From positions 23,183 to 87,182 of the forward strand of contig JAMCYS010000015.1 in NCBI GenBank assembly GCA_023473795.1: a stretch of DNA of 64,000 nt, in the 5' to 3' direction. The notes beneath the pieces were generated by a model. It was not told the DNA's origin. It saw only the letters and a program-made list of their open reading frames with translations, and did no database searches. The translations under genes were made by a program, and so were the position numbers. The stretch is from Chloroflexota bacterium (GTDB taxonomy: Bacteria > Chloroflexota > UBA6077 > FW602-bin22 > JAMCYS01). Within the stretch, counting starts at the first letter, position 1. The number at the start of each line of letters is the position of its first letter. This document shows positions 34,287 through 42,353 of this stretch, one piece after another.

Positions 34287-34469
34287 TTAGCGACGCCGCT
34301 CGGCGCTCTTGCCCCTTTCGATCAGCTCCCGCACGCGCGGGCCGCCGATCTCGCCGCCCTTGCGGCCGATCTCCTCATAGAAGCCGTGGCCGTACTTCTT
34401 CTTGACCGTCTCGCCGCCCTTGCGGCCGGCCTCCTCCACGGTCATATCGCCCTTCTTCGAACTTGCCAT
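34287..34469 (-). CDS. KGG-motif stress-type small protein, copy 2
   Basis: 60 aa paralogue of copy 1: MASSKKGDMTVEEAGRKGG, KKKYGHGFYEEIGRKGG, but one KGG repeat shorter. Same AAGGAGGTGTTTGGG leader before ATG 34469. A short palindrome (GGCGTCGC-TTA-GCGACGCC, 34279-34297) spans its stop codon. Confidence 0.88.
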   Translation of the reverse strand: MASSKKGDMTVEEAGRKGGETVKKKYGHGFYEEIGRKGGEIGGPRVRELIERGKSAERRR

Positions 34470-34521
34470 CCCAAACACCTCCTTCATAGCGGTACCAGGT
34501 TTATTGATAGCCCCGCGTCCG

Positions 34522-35442
34522 CTAGGCGGTGCGCCAGTAGGTCGCGAGCGCCGCCCGTCTGACCCGGCGCGCCGCCAGGCCCACGATCTCGCGGGCTATG
34601 TTCAGGTTCCAGGCCTCTTCCACGCCCATCCAAGAGGGCGTGCCGTTGACTTCAATGACCGCCGGGCCATCGGGTCCCTCTATTATGTCGACACCCGTGT
34701 AGTCCAGGTCTACCGCCCGGGCGGCCCCCACCGCCAACGCGGCCATGCTCGGCGACAGGTTCGCTCGCTCGGACCTGGCCCCCTGGAAGACGTTGGTTAT
34801 CCACTCGCCTTCACGGGCCACCCGGTAGATCGCCGCGACCACCCTGCCCCCGATCACGAAGGCGCGGATGTCGCGGCCACCGGGGCCGAGGAACCGCTGC
34901 ACGTAGATAACCCCGAAGTCACGCAACATGCGCGCGATTACGTCGCTGGCCTCGCGGCCGGGCGTTACCCGCACGATGTCCTCTCCCAAAGAGCCGTAGA
35001 GCGGCTTCAGCACGGCTACGCCGAACTCCTGCACCGCTCGTACCGCTACCTCTGGTCGCTGGGTTACCACCGTGTCGGGTGTTGGTAGACCAGCCTTGTG
35101 GAGCATGAAACTGCTGCGGCACTTGTCCAGCGCCGTCAGCACCGGCCCCACGCGGTTGATCGTCACCGGGACCGACTCTTCCATGAGGCGGTAAGCCTCC
35201 AGCTGGAAATCGGGCAGGCCTTCGTTGTCGAGGCCCCGGAGCAACAAAGCGTTGAAGCGGGAGGCCTGCTCATTCCCGAACCAAACCTCCGCCCCTTGGG
35301 CGTCGACGTGCACGGACACGTCGAGTGGGCTTAGTGCTTCGGCCCTACCGATCTCCCCGGCCGCGTCCAGCAGTCGGCTGGAATGCCAGCCAGTTGGGTC
35401 ACTGGTCACAACCCCGATACGCAATTCCTTTCTCACACCCAT
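34522..35442 (-). CDS. ATP-grasp ligase of the RimK family
   Basis: 306 aa. RimK-like order: N-terminal domain (LRIGVVTSDPTGWHSSRLLDA), a DALLLRG-like block (FNALLLRGLDN), VTINRVGPVLTALDKCRSSFMLHKAGLPTPDT. Then the ATP-grasp core (AVLKPLYGSLGEDI, IYVQRFLGPGGRDIRAFVIGGRVVAAIYR, YTGVDIIEGPDGPAVIEVNGTPSWMG). Forms amide bonds, often adding glutamate to a protein or cofactor tail. Lies between KGG copies 2 and 3, so the small Lys/Gly-rich proteins are possible partners, which is speculation. Confidence 0.85.
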   Translation of the reverse strand: MGVRKELRIGVVTSDPTGWHSSRLLDAAGEIGRAEALSPLDVSVHVDAQGAEVWFGNEQASRFNALLLRGLDNEGLPDFQLEAYRLMEESVPVTINRVGPVLTALDKCRSSFMLHKAGLPTPDTVVTQRPEVAVRAVQEFGVAVLKPLYGSLGEDIVRVTPGREASDVIARMLRDFGVIYVQRFLGPGGRDIRAFVIGGRVVAAIYRVAREGEWITNVFQGARSERANLSPSMAALAVGAARAVDLDYTGVDIIEGPDGPAVIEVNGTPSWMGVEEAWNLNIAREIVGLAARRVRRAALATYWRTA

Positions 35443-35458
35443 TGGCCCATTAGAAAGT

Positions 35459-35486
35459 CGAGGAAAGGGCGGCCGCCCTTTCCTCG
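35459..35486 (-). terminator. Perfect palindrome after KGG copy 3
   Basis: CGAGGAAAGGGCGG / CCGCCCTTTCCTCG, 14 + 14 nt with no spacer, followed on the minus strand by ACTTTCTAAT. Lies between KGG copy 3 and the ATP-grasp gene and may reduce read-through. Confidence 0.65.
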
Positions 35487-35510
35487 CCGGAATCCGGTGC
35501 CGAACCGTAT

Positions 35511-35681
35511 CTAGCGGCGGTTTTCGTTCTCTTTGCCGCGCTCAATCAACTCGGCAACTTTCTGGCCGCCCTTGTGGCCGATCTTCTCATAGAACTCGTG
35601 GCCGTACTTCTTCTTGACGGTCTCGCCACCTTTGCGGCCCGCCTCTTCGACGGTCATGCCACCCTTACGCTGCTCTGCCAT
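35511..35681 (-). CDS. KGG-motif stress-type small protein, copy 3 (absent from ORF track)
   Basis: 56 aa, below the track's length cut: MAEQRKGGMTVEEAGRKGGE, KKKYGHEFYEKIGHKGG, ending LIERGKENENRR. AAGGAGGTG lies 6 nt before ATG 35681. Clear paralogue of copies 1 and 2, so three KGG genes lie within 1.7 kb on one strand. Confidence 0.88.
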   Translation of the reverse strand: MAEQRKGGMTVEEAGRKGGETVKKKYGHEFYEKIGHKGGQKVAELIERGKENENRR

Positions 35682-36029
35682 CGATCACACCTCCTTCCCA
35701 ACAACCTCAACTGCACCGAATCACAAGCTAGAGTCAGAAGGGATGTACACCCTATCATCCAAATTGCTGGGCCCGACGGCCCGTCTTGGCGTGACACGAC
35801 GAGCGTGCCGATTGCTCAGGGCGGTCGGACCACTGCATCCGCCCGGAGGTCGCAGCTTCCGTGCCATAGGAATACTAGCGAGCGGTGCGGGGCAAGCGGG
35901 AACACAACGGTCCGCCAGAAAGGGTGATCTGCGCGCCATTGCCGCTTACGGGCGAAGACTGGGCTGAGACGGCGGAGGACATGGAGCAGATGATAGCGAG
36001 GGCGAGAAGTATCGGCCGAGACTCGCGGC
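35682..36029. other. 348-bp region upstream of KGG copy 3 / downstream of maf
   Basis: No supported gene. A plus-strand ORF (35885-36259) begins here, but its second half lies antisense in maf and turns Arg/Pro-rich. No convincing promoter was found, although KGG copy 3 must have one. Confidence 0.35.
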
Positions 36030-36689
36030 TCAGGGAAGGGCGAGCACGCATTGGGGACACAGACGCCCCACGCGACCGTGACCTGGCGCGGGGAAGACGA
36101 CTCCCGCTTCCCACAGCAGGTAGGTTAGGAGGCAGAGGGGCAGACCAACCACGTTCAGATAGCAGCCACGAATCCCCGCCACGGGCCGGAAGACGGCGTC
36201 TTGGATCGCGTAGGCCCCGGCCTTGTCTAGCGGCTCGCCTGAAGCGATGTAGCGCGTGATTTCCTCTTCAGAGTAGGCGCGCATGCGGACCCATGTAACG
36301 AGTGAGCCGACCGCGCCGCGGCCCGAGGTACGATCCAACACGGCCACGCCGCTGACCACGTCGTGCTCGCGGTCGCGAAGCGCCCGCAGCATCGCGCCCG
36401 CCTGGGATGCGTCGGCCGGCTTGCCGAGAATCGCCCCGTCCAGGACGACGACGGTGTCGGCGCCCACTAGAAAGCGCTCGGGAGAGCGCTGAGCTACGAC
36501 CGCGGCCTTTGCCAGGGCCAGGCGTTCCACGGTTGCGCTCGGAACTTCACCCGGCAGGGGTGTCTCCTCGATAGCGGCGACGCGCACGACGTAGGGCAGG
36601 CCCAACGCGGACATAATGGCCCGCCGCCGCGGCGACGAGGAGGCCAGCACGAGGGGCTCTCGCCCTGGGTAGGCTAGTCTGGCTCCCAC
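36030..36689 (-). CDS. maf: Maf-family nucleotide pyrophosphatase
   Basis: 219 aa from GTG. Family motifs: VLASSSPRRRAIMSALG (nucleotide binding), VERLALAKAAVV, LVGADTVVVLDG and GAYAIQDAVFRPVAGIRGCYLNVVGLPL. Hydrolyses non-canonical or canonical NTPs (dTTP/UTP group or m7GTP group) and limits misincorporation; linked to septum control in Bacillus. About 25 extra residues at the C-terminus follow the usual end. Overlaps the methyltransferase gene by 16 nt, so co-translated with it. Confidence 0.9.
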   Translation of the reverse strand: MGARLAYPGREPLVLASSSPRRRAIMSALGLPYVVRVAAIEETPLPGEVPSATVERLALAKAAVVAQRSPERFLVGADTVVVLDGAILGKPADASQAGAMLRALRDREHDVVSGVAVLDRTSGRGAVGSLVTWVRMRAYSEEEITRYIASGEPLDKAGAYAIQDAVFRPVAGIRGCYLNVVGLPLCLLTYLLWEAGVVFPAPGHGRVGRLCPQCVLALP

Positions 36690-37849
36690 GCCAGCACCGC
36701 CACGTTCTCGATGTGGTAGGTCTGGGGAAAGAGGTCGACCGGCTGGACAGAAAGCAGGGAGAGGCCAGCGTCGACGAGGTAGCGAAGGTCGCGCGCCAGG
36801 GTAGCCGTGTCGCAGGAAACGTAGGCGAGGCGGCGCGGCCGCAGGCTCACCAGCGACGCGAGGACCTCCGGACGGCAGCCGGCCCGCGGAGGGTCGACTA
36901 TCACGGCATCCACCCTCTCGGACAACCCGGGCAAGACTTCCTCCGTGGCGCCGTGGATCAGTTCCACGTTCGACAGCCCGCTCGCATTGTGCCTGGCATC
37001 GGCGAGCGCCGCCGCCGAACCTTCGATGCCGACGACGCGGCCGACTCGGCCGGCCAACAAAACCCCGAACGTGCCAACCCCGCAGTAGGCGTCCAACATG
37101 GTATCCTCCGGCCGCAGGGACAGCCCCTCTTCAACCAACCGCGCCAGGACCTCTGCCTGTGGCGTATTGACCTGGAAGAACGAAGCGGCGGAGACGCGGA
37201 AACGCTGGCCGCCCAACTCCTCTTCGAAGAAGGGCTGGCCGGTGGCGACGACGCCATCGGCGGCGGGTATTTGGGGCGCCACGAGCATCTGCCCCGTGCG
37301 GGTGCCGTAGCGCACCGAGACGTTGAAGAAGTGGCGGCAACGACCGCGCAGCAGCCTGAGCGCCTCGTCGATCTTGGGATCCATTATGCGGCAGTACTCG
37401 ATGTCCACAAGGGCTCGGCTGGCATGGCGGGTGAAGCCGAGCCGGCCGTCCCGGAAAGCGGAGAAGCGAGCGTGGTTGCGGTAGCCCCAAGGCTCGTCCA
37501 TCCCCAGCACCGGCAGGACGGGCGCATCCGCTAAGCCGCCCAGGCGGCGCAGCTGCTCGCGCACGACCCCTTCTTTGAGCGTCAGCTGCCGCGGGTAGGC
37601 CAGGTGCTGGAACTGGCAGCCGCCGCAGTCTTCGAAGTAGCGGCAAGGCGCCGCCACCCGGTCGAGCGAGGGCGAGTGCACCTCCAGCACCCGGGCGCGG
37701 GCGAAGTCCGGCTTTTCGCGGAAGACGCGGGCGGTCACCTCTTCGCCGGGGATGCCGCCGATGACGAAGACCACCTTGCCGTCGATGCGACCCAACGCCT
37801 CGCCGCCGTAGGCGAAGCCATCCAGCTGGAGACGGATTACCTGGTCCAA
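36674..37849 (-). CDS. RlmD/TrmA-family 23S rRNA uracil-C5 methyltransferase
   Basis: 391 aa from TTG 37849. N-terminal TRAM domain (LDGFAYGGEALGRIDGKVVFV), FeS-binding Cys set (APCRYFEDCGGCQFQH), then the SAM-dependent methyltransferase domain: FFQVNTPQAEVLARLV, LDAYCGVGTFGVLLA, IVDPPRAGC and catalytic YVSCDTATLARDL. The track start TTG 37882 lies directly after a strong hairpin (37884-37907) in the leader, and GGAGGGAGAG lies between the two, so the later start is preferred. RlmD makes m5U1939 in 23S rRNA, RumB-like members m5U747; I cannot choose. Confidence 0.9.
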   Translation of the reverse strand: MDQVIRLQLDGFAYGGEALGRIDGKVVFVIGGIPGEEVTARVFREKPDFARARVLEVHSPSLDRVAAPCRYFEDCGGCQFQHLAYPRQLTLKEGVVREQLRRLGGLADAPVLPVLGMDEPWGYRNHARFSAFRDGRLGFTRHASRALVDIEYCRIMDPKIDEALRLLRGRCRHFFNVSVRYGTRTGQMLVAPQIPAADGVVATGQPFFEEELGGQRFRVSAASFFQVNTPQAEVLARLVEEGLSLRPEDTMLDAYCGVGTFGVLLAGRVGRVVGIEGSAAALADARHNASGLSNVELIHGATEEVLPGLSERVDAVIVDPPRAGCRPEVLASLVSLRPRRLAYVSCDTATLARDLRYLVDAGLSLLSVQPVDLFPQTYHIENVAVLAWEPD

Positions 37850-37923
37850 GGGCGCTCTATCTCTCCCTCCGCCGGGCGGCAAATCGGCCGCCCACGAGGG
37901 CGGCCGATGCCTCTGCGCACGCT

Positions 37924-37953
37924 ATTATAGGGTGGCTAACCGGCGACCGGCAA
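37924..37953 (-). promoter_or_regulatory. Promoter of the methyltransferase-maf operon
   Basis: Minus strand TTGCCG - 18 nt - TATAAT. A hairpin TCGGCCGCCC/GGGCGGCCGA (37884-37907) follows in the leader. Another hairpin (37945-37963) overlaps the end of ftsH. Confidence 0.6.
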
Positions 37954-37961
37954 ACGGCCGG

Positions 37962-39752
37962 TCACCAGTCAACAGCAACGTGAGGACGCTGCAGCATCTC
38001 GTCTAGCTCGTCGCCCGACATGGTCTCAACCTCACGCAGATGCTCGGCGATCGCCACCAGCCTGTCCCGCTTGTCCAATAGGATCTCGCGCGCCGTCCGA
38101 TAGGACTCATCCACCAGGCTCAGAACCGCTTCGTCAACCTTGGTGGCAACAGACTCGCTGAGCGACTGCTCGCGTCCGTGCTCGTCTGACCTCCGGAAGG
38201 CGACCGTGCCCACGCCGCCCATGCCAAACTCGCAGACCATGCGGGTGGCGATCTCGGTGGCCTGGTGAATATCCTGCCGGGCGCCCGTGGTAACGTCGTC
38301 GAAGATGATCTCCTCCGCCGCGAAACCGCCCATCGCCGCCGCCATTTTCGCTTTGAGCTGCGTGCTGGTCAGCAGGTAGCGATCCTCCTTGGGCATTTGC
38401 ACGGTGATGCCCAGCGCCTGGCCTCGCGAAACGACGGAAACCTTGTGCACGGGGTCGCCGTTGGAGACGGTGCGCATGACGATGGCGTGGCCGACCTCGT
38501 GATAGGCGACGACCGACTTCTCCTGCTCGGTGATAACCCGGCTCTTGCGCTCCGGGCCCGCCACCACGCGCAGCAGCGCCTCCTCGATGTCCTTCATCGA
38601 GATGGCAGTGCGCCCATCGCGCGCCGTCAGGATCGCCGCTTCGTTCATGAGGTTGGCCAGGTCGGCTCCGGAAAAACCCGGGGTCTGCTGAGCGATCTTG
38701 TCCAAGGTCACTTCCGGCGCCAGTCGCTTGTCACGCGAGTGCACGGCCAGGATATGCTGGCGGCCGACGATGTCGGGCGGGTCCAGGGTCACTCGCCGAT
38801 CGAATCGTCCCGGCCGCAACAGGGCCCGGTCCAAGATGTCCGGGCGGTTGGTCGCGGCGATGACCACTACGTTGGTCTGGGAATCGAAGCCGTCCATCTC
38901 CACCAGCAGCTGGTTCAGCGTTTGCTCTCGTTCGTCGTTGCCACCGCCGACGCCCGCGCCGCGGTGCCGGCCGACGGCGTCGATTTCGTCGATGAACACG
39001 ATACAAGGCGCGTTGCGCTTGGCCATACGGAACAAGTCGCGCACCCGACTGGCGCCTACGCCGACGAACATCTCCACAAACTCAGAGCCGCTAATACTGA
39101 AGAACGGCACGCCGGCCTCGCCGGCCACAGCCTTGGAGATCAACGTCTTGCCGGTACCCGGCGGCCCCACCAGAAGGACGCCCCTGGGCACACGTGCGCC
39201 AACCTCGGTGAAACGCTGCGGGTCCTTGAGGAACTGGACCAGCTCGTTGAGCTCGATCTTCGCCTCTTCCACTCCCGCCACGTCGGCGAAAGTCACGCTG
39301 GGCCGGCCGACGTCGCTGACACGCGCCCGGCTGCGCCCAAAGGCGAACTGCTGGCTGTTGACACCGCCACCGCGAGAGACGAACAAGACCAAGCCGGCGA
39401 CGAGCAGGAATGGCACGGCGGCCAAGGCCAGGCCGGGCCAGTTGGCCTGGTCAGGGCTGCTGACCTCCACCGAGACGCCGTCACGGCGCAGGATCTCGCT
39501 GACCGGCTGCTGCGGCTCCTTCGCGGCCTGATATTGCTGGCCGTTCACGTCGGTGATCACTACCAGGTCGCCACTCACCCGGGCGTCTTTGATCTGGTGC
39601 TGTTCGGCCCGGTTTAGAATCTCGCTGATCGCCACTACCTGAGGCTGCACGGGCTGCGGGCGAGTGACGAGGAAGGCCGAAAGCAGCGCGAGCAGCGCCA
39701 CAAGAACTGCCACCCCCAAAACCAGCTTTCTCCGCCCCGACCATTTGCCCAT
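37962..39752 (-). CDS. ftsH: ATP-dependent zinc metalloprotease FtsH
   Basis: 596 aa. First transmembrane helix residues 10-29, short periplasmic domain, second helix near 108-125. The AAA domain has GPPGTGKT (about 197), Walker [10 protein letters not shown], and second region of homology [17 protein letters not shown]. The M41 protease domain has the zinc motif HEVGH and later [19 protein letters not shown]. Degrades misassembled membrane proteins and regulators. Monocistronic, with a leader of about 140 nt that contains an inverted repeat (39798-39822). Confidence 0.97.
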   Translation of the reverse strand: MGKWSGRRKLVLGVAVLVALLALLSAFLVTRPQPVQPQVVAISEILNRAEQHQIKDARVSGDLVVITDVNGQQYQAAKEPQQPVSEILRRDGVSVEVSSPDQANWPGLALAAVPFLLVAGLVLFVSRGGGVNSQQFAFGRSRARVSDVGRPSVTFADVAGVEEAKIELNELVQFLKDPQRFTEVGARVPRGVLLVGPPGTGKTLISKAVAGEAGVPFFSISGSEFVEMFVGVGASRVRDLFRMAKRNAPCIVFIDEIDAVGRHRGAGVGGGNDEREQTLNQLLVEMDGFDSQTNVVVIAATNRPDILDRALLRPGRFDRRVTLDPPDIVGRQHILAVHSRDKRLAPEVTLDKIAQQTPGFSGADLANLMNEAAILTARDGRTAISMKDIEEALLRVVAGPERKSRVITEQEKSVVAYHEVGHAIVMRTVSNGDPVHKVSVVSRGQALGITVQMPKEDRYLLTSTQLKAKMAAAMGGFAAEEIIFDDVTTGARQDIHQATEIATRMVCEFGMGGVGTVAFRRSDEHGREQSLSESVATKVDEAVLSLVDESYRTAREILLDKRDRLVAIAEHLREVETMSGDELDEMLQRPHVAVDW

Positions 39753-40103
39753 GGCAAGTCCCCCTAGTAATCTCCCATCGGGCTATGCCGACGAGTATGC
39801 CCCGGTCGCCTTGGCCGGGGCAGCAGAATCGCTTGGTCCCCTGGGTCTCGACCGCAGCTAGTGGCAGCTGTACCGACACCGCTGAAGTTGTGCCGATTAT
39901 AGCACAAGCTAAGCAAGGCGAGCCAACTGCGGCGCCTGTTCGCCCGGCGGACGCTGTGTTATACTGGGCGCTACCAAATAAGCGCTCAACGGAGCAAGCG
40001 CGTGCGGCTTGGCGATAACCGGGGGAAGGGTCGCCTGCTGGTCGCCGTCGCCGGTCCCCGGCGCAGGCGTCGGGATTCGCGAGCGCCACCGAGGAGGTGT
40101 CCC
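39753..40103. other. Divergent intergenic region ftsH / lysM gene
   Basis: Holds the ftsH leader with inverted repeat TGCCCCGG/CCGGGGCA (39798-39822), the ftsH -10 (39896-39901), and a TATACT box at 39960-39965 on the plus strand for the LysM gene. Confidence 0.4.
39896..39901 (-). promoter_or_regulatory. Extended -10 of ftsH
   Basis: Minus strand TGTGC-TATAAT, i.e. a TGn extended -10 that can work without a strong -35. About 140 nt before the ATG. Confidence 0.55.
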
Positions 40104-41189
40104 GTGCGTCGATCTCTGCCCGTCTCTCTGCTCCTCGCCCTGCTGCTGCTCGTGAGCCTGCCGGCGTTGCCGGTCGCCGCCGACACAAACTATACGGTAC
40201 AGCCCGGCGACACCCTCTGGTCCATAGCCAGCGAGCACGACGTGACGGTGGAGACGGTCGTGGCCGCGAACGACATCACCAACCCAGACTACATCTTCTC
40301 CGGCCAAGTCCTGACTATTCCCACCACGGGCGGCAGCGCGCCCGCCTCAGCGCCGTCCGCTCCCCCGGCGGCCCAGCCGGCACCGGCCACCCCTGACCCC
40401 AGGAACGTTAGCGCGGGGCCAGGGTCGATTCTGGCCAAGCGTATGGTTGTCAGCTACTACGGCAATCCCTATTCCGGCTTAATGGGCGTGCTAGGGCAGC
40501 TGAGCAAGGACGAATTGGTGGCGGCACTCAAACGCCGGGCCGCTCAATACGAAGCGGCTTCGGGGCGCCCGGTTCAGCCGGCGATCCACTTCATCGCCAC
40601 AGTGGCGCAAGCCAGCGCCGGCAGCGATGGCATGTACCGAGCCCGCATGCCCCTGGAGGTGGCCCAGGAATACGCCCAGCTGGCAGCCAACAACGACATG
40701 CTCTTCATCCTGGATATCCAGTTTGGCCGTAGCACGGCGCAGGCGGAGATTCCGCCCTGGCTGCCGCTGCTCAAAGAGCCACACGTGCACCTGGCGATCG
40801 ACCCCGAGTTCGACATGTGGGGCAGCGAGCAGCCAGGGGCGGACCTGGGGCATATGATGGCCTACGAGGTCAACTACGCCTCCGACTACCTGTCCAACCT
40901 CGTGGCCCAGTACAACCTACCGAACAAGATGCTCATCGTCCACCAGTTCACGGCCAGCATGCTGCCCGACAAGCAGAACATCCAGACCAACCCGAACGTG
41001 GACTTGGTGATCGACATGGACGGCTTCGGTTACAGTTCGCTGAAGATCCAGCACTACGACTGGTACGTGCGGGACCAGGCGCCGCAGTTCGCCGGCATCA
41101 AGCTCTTCCTCGAGCACGATCCCGACCTGATGACCGCCGCCGACGTCATGGGGCTGACGCCGCCGCCGGATTTGGTCATCTACCAGTAA
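40104..41189 (+). CDS. Secreted LysM-domain protein with unknown C-terminal domain
   Basis: 361 aa from GTG 40104 (GAGGAGGTG upstream; the track start adds 34 Arg-rich residues). Signal peptide (SLPVSLLLALLLLVSLPALPVAA), one LysM peptidoglycan-binding repeat (YTVQPGDTLWSIASEHDVTVETVVAANDI...), Pro/Ala linker. A domain of about 250 residues follows, homologous to the 787-1923 protein (FILDIQFGRS, HLAIDPEFDMW, MLIVHQF, NVDLVIDMDGFG, GIKLFLEHDPDL). LysM suggests the domain acts at the cell wall, perhaps as a glycan hydrolase; that activity is inferred only. Confidence 0.85.
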   Translation: MRRSLPVSLLLALLLLVSLPALPVAADTNYTVQPGDTLWSIASEHDVTVETVVAANDITNPDYIFSGQVLTIPTTGGSAPASAPSAPPAAQPAPATPDPRNVSAGPGSILAKRMVVSYYGNPYSGLMGVLGQLSKDELVAALKRRAAQYEAASGRPVQPAIHFIATVAQASAGSDGMYRARMPLEVAQEYAQLAANNDMLFILDIQFGRSTAQAEIPPWLPLLKEPHVHLAIDPEFDMWGSEQPGADLGHMMAYEVNYASDYLSNLVAQYNLPNKMLIVHQFTASMLPDKQNIQTNPNVDLVIDMDGFGYSSLKIQHYDWYVRDQAPQFAGIKLFLEHDPDLMTAADVMGLTPPPDLVIYQ

Positions 41190-41287
41190 AGGACCACTCG
41201 CCAGGAGCAGGGCAGGCGGACCTACTTCTTGGCAACGGGACGTGACGCCGGGCATGGCTTCGGCTCAGGGCCTTTCCTTGGAGGCGG

Positions 41288-41356
41288 GGAGCGGACTGAA
41301 GTCCGCACTACCAACACGGTTTCTCGTCGTTCGTAGTGCGGACTTCAGTCCGCTCC
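41288..41356. repeat. 24-bp perfect inverted repeat (REP/MITE-like hairpin)
   Basis: GGAGCGGACTGAAGTCCGCACTAC ... GTAGTGCGGACTTCAGTCCGCTCC with a 21-nt loop. Each arm contains its own inner palindrome (GCGGACT-GA-AGTCCGC), as seen in dispersed palindromic repeats. It lies between the converging LysM gene and the bd-like/bc cluster. Confidence 0.8.
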
Positions 41357-41425
41357 GGTCTCATTGTCACAGGGCAGAAGCCCCTGTCGGGCGAGAAGCC
41401 CCCGGGGCCTTGCAAGCCTGACAAC

Positions 41426-41740
41426 CTAGCCGCGCCGCAGCTGCCGCCAGGCAGCGACGGCGAGCGAGCGCAGCGCAGTCCAGGCGGCCGCGCCGCCGAT
41501 CAGGGCGGCAGTGGCGACCGGTTCGCGGGCGGCGGCAGCAACCGCTACCGGACCGGCACCGAGCACCTCAGCCGCCTGGCTGTCGTCCACGTCGAAATCG
41601 ACTCCGTTCTGGCGCAAAAGGTCAAGCTCCGCTTGTGAGAGGATGCCCACCTTGCCCAAGAAGGACACCCGAAACGGGTAGTTCTCTGGCTGATCGAACA
41701 AGGCCTGCCGCTGAGCGGGACTCATCTGCGAGTACAGCAT
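41426..41740 (-). CDS. Small protein of unknown function at the end of the bd-like/bc cluster
   Basis: 104 aa from ATG 41740, 7 nt after the cytochrome c stop. Hydrophilic N-terminal half (MSPAQRQALFDQPENYPFRVSFLGKVGIL) and an Ala-rich C-terminal segment (VATAALIGGAAAWTALRSLAVAAW) that could span the membrane once. The 281-aa track ORF extends upstream in the wrong frame over the cytochrome gene. No family recognised; operon position suggests an accessory subunit. Confidence 0.65.
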   Translation of the reverse strand: MLYSQMSPAQRQALFDQPENYPFRVSFLGKVGILSQAELDLLRQNGVDFDVDDSQAAEVLGAGPVAVAAAAREPVATAALIGGAAAWTALRSLAVAAWRQLRRG

Positions 41741-41747
41741 CGCCCTC

Positions 41748-42353
41748 TCACCGCCCCTGATCTTCAGCCGCCTGGGGGCGGCCAAAGACAGTGCCCTCGC
41801 CAGGATAAACCACCGCGCCCGCGCTCTGTTGCCGCGCCAGACTGCGGGCGTAGGCGATGACCTGCCAGCGTGCCTGAACGTCGAACCGACCTTGCCAATC
41901 TGGCATGACCGTCTGCGGCACGCCCTCGCTGACCCACCAGAAGACGTAGTCTTCGTGGTTCTGGAAGGCATTGACCATCGGCGGAGCGCCAAAGTCGGCA
42001 GGCTTCGGTTCGAGGTAGGCAGCCATAGGGCCGAGTCCGTTGCCCCTAGCACCGTGGCAATCGAGACAGGACGGCTTGTAGGCGGAGTACAGCGCTCGCC
42101 CGACCGCCAGCGCCTGGGCGTCGTTCGGCGCATAGGGGTTGCGCAAGCCCCGGTAAGCCGGCGGGATGTCGCCGCCGATGTAGCCGGGCGGTGGTCCCTC
42201 TCCAATGAGCGGCCGGGGCTGCCAGGGGACGTAGCAGCCCGACAGGCCCAAGCAGCACAGCAGCAAGGCAAGTGGCCAGACGTGGCGACCTGCCCAGCGC
42301 CCCGACTCGGCCGGTGCGCCCTTTCTGGTTAGGTGCCCGCCCGGAGCAGTCAT
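41748..42353 (-). CDS. Monohaem lipoprotein cytochrome c of the bd-like/bc cluster
   Basis: 201 aa. Signal peptide with lipobox (GLSGC, about residue 40), then one c domain with CLDCHGARGNGLGPMAAYLEPKPADF and Met in VPQTVMPDWQGRF. ActE/CcoP-like in style. ATG 42353 overlaps the preceding gene's stop by 4 nt. Likely electron acceptor for the Rieske/cytochrome b pair encoded upstream. Confidence 0.9.
   Translation of the reverse strand: MTAPGGHLTRKGAPAESGRWAGRHVWPLALLLCCLGLSGCYVPWQPRPLIGEGPPPGYIGGDIPPAYRGLRNPYAPNDAQALAVGRALYSAYKPSCLDCHGARGNGLGPMAAYLEPKPADFGAPPMVNAFQNHEDYVFWWVSEGVPQTVMPDWQGRFDVQARWQVIAYARSLARQQSAGAVVYPGEGTVFGRPQAAEDQGR

Noticed and set aside
35885-36259. Plus-strand ORF of 124 aa upstream of and antisense to maf, with a partly protein-like start
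   Set aside because: Second half is Arg/Pro/Ser-rich, typical of an antisense shadow, no ribosome site, and it overlaps a clear Maf gene.
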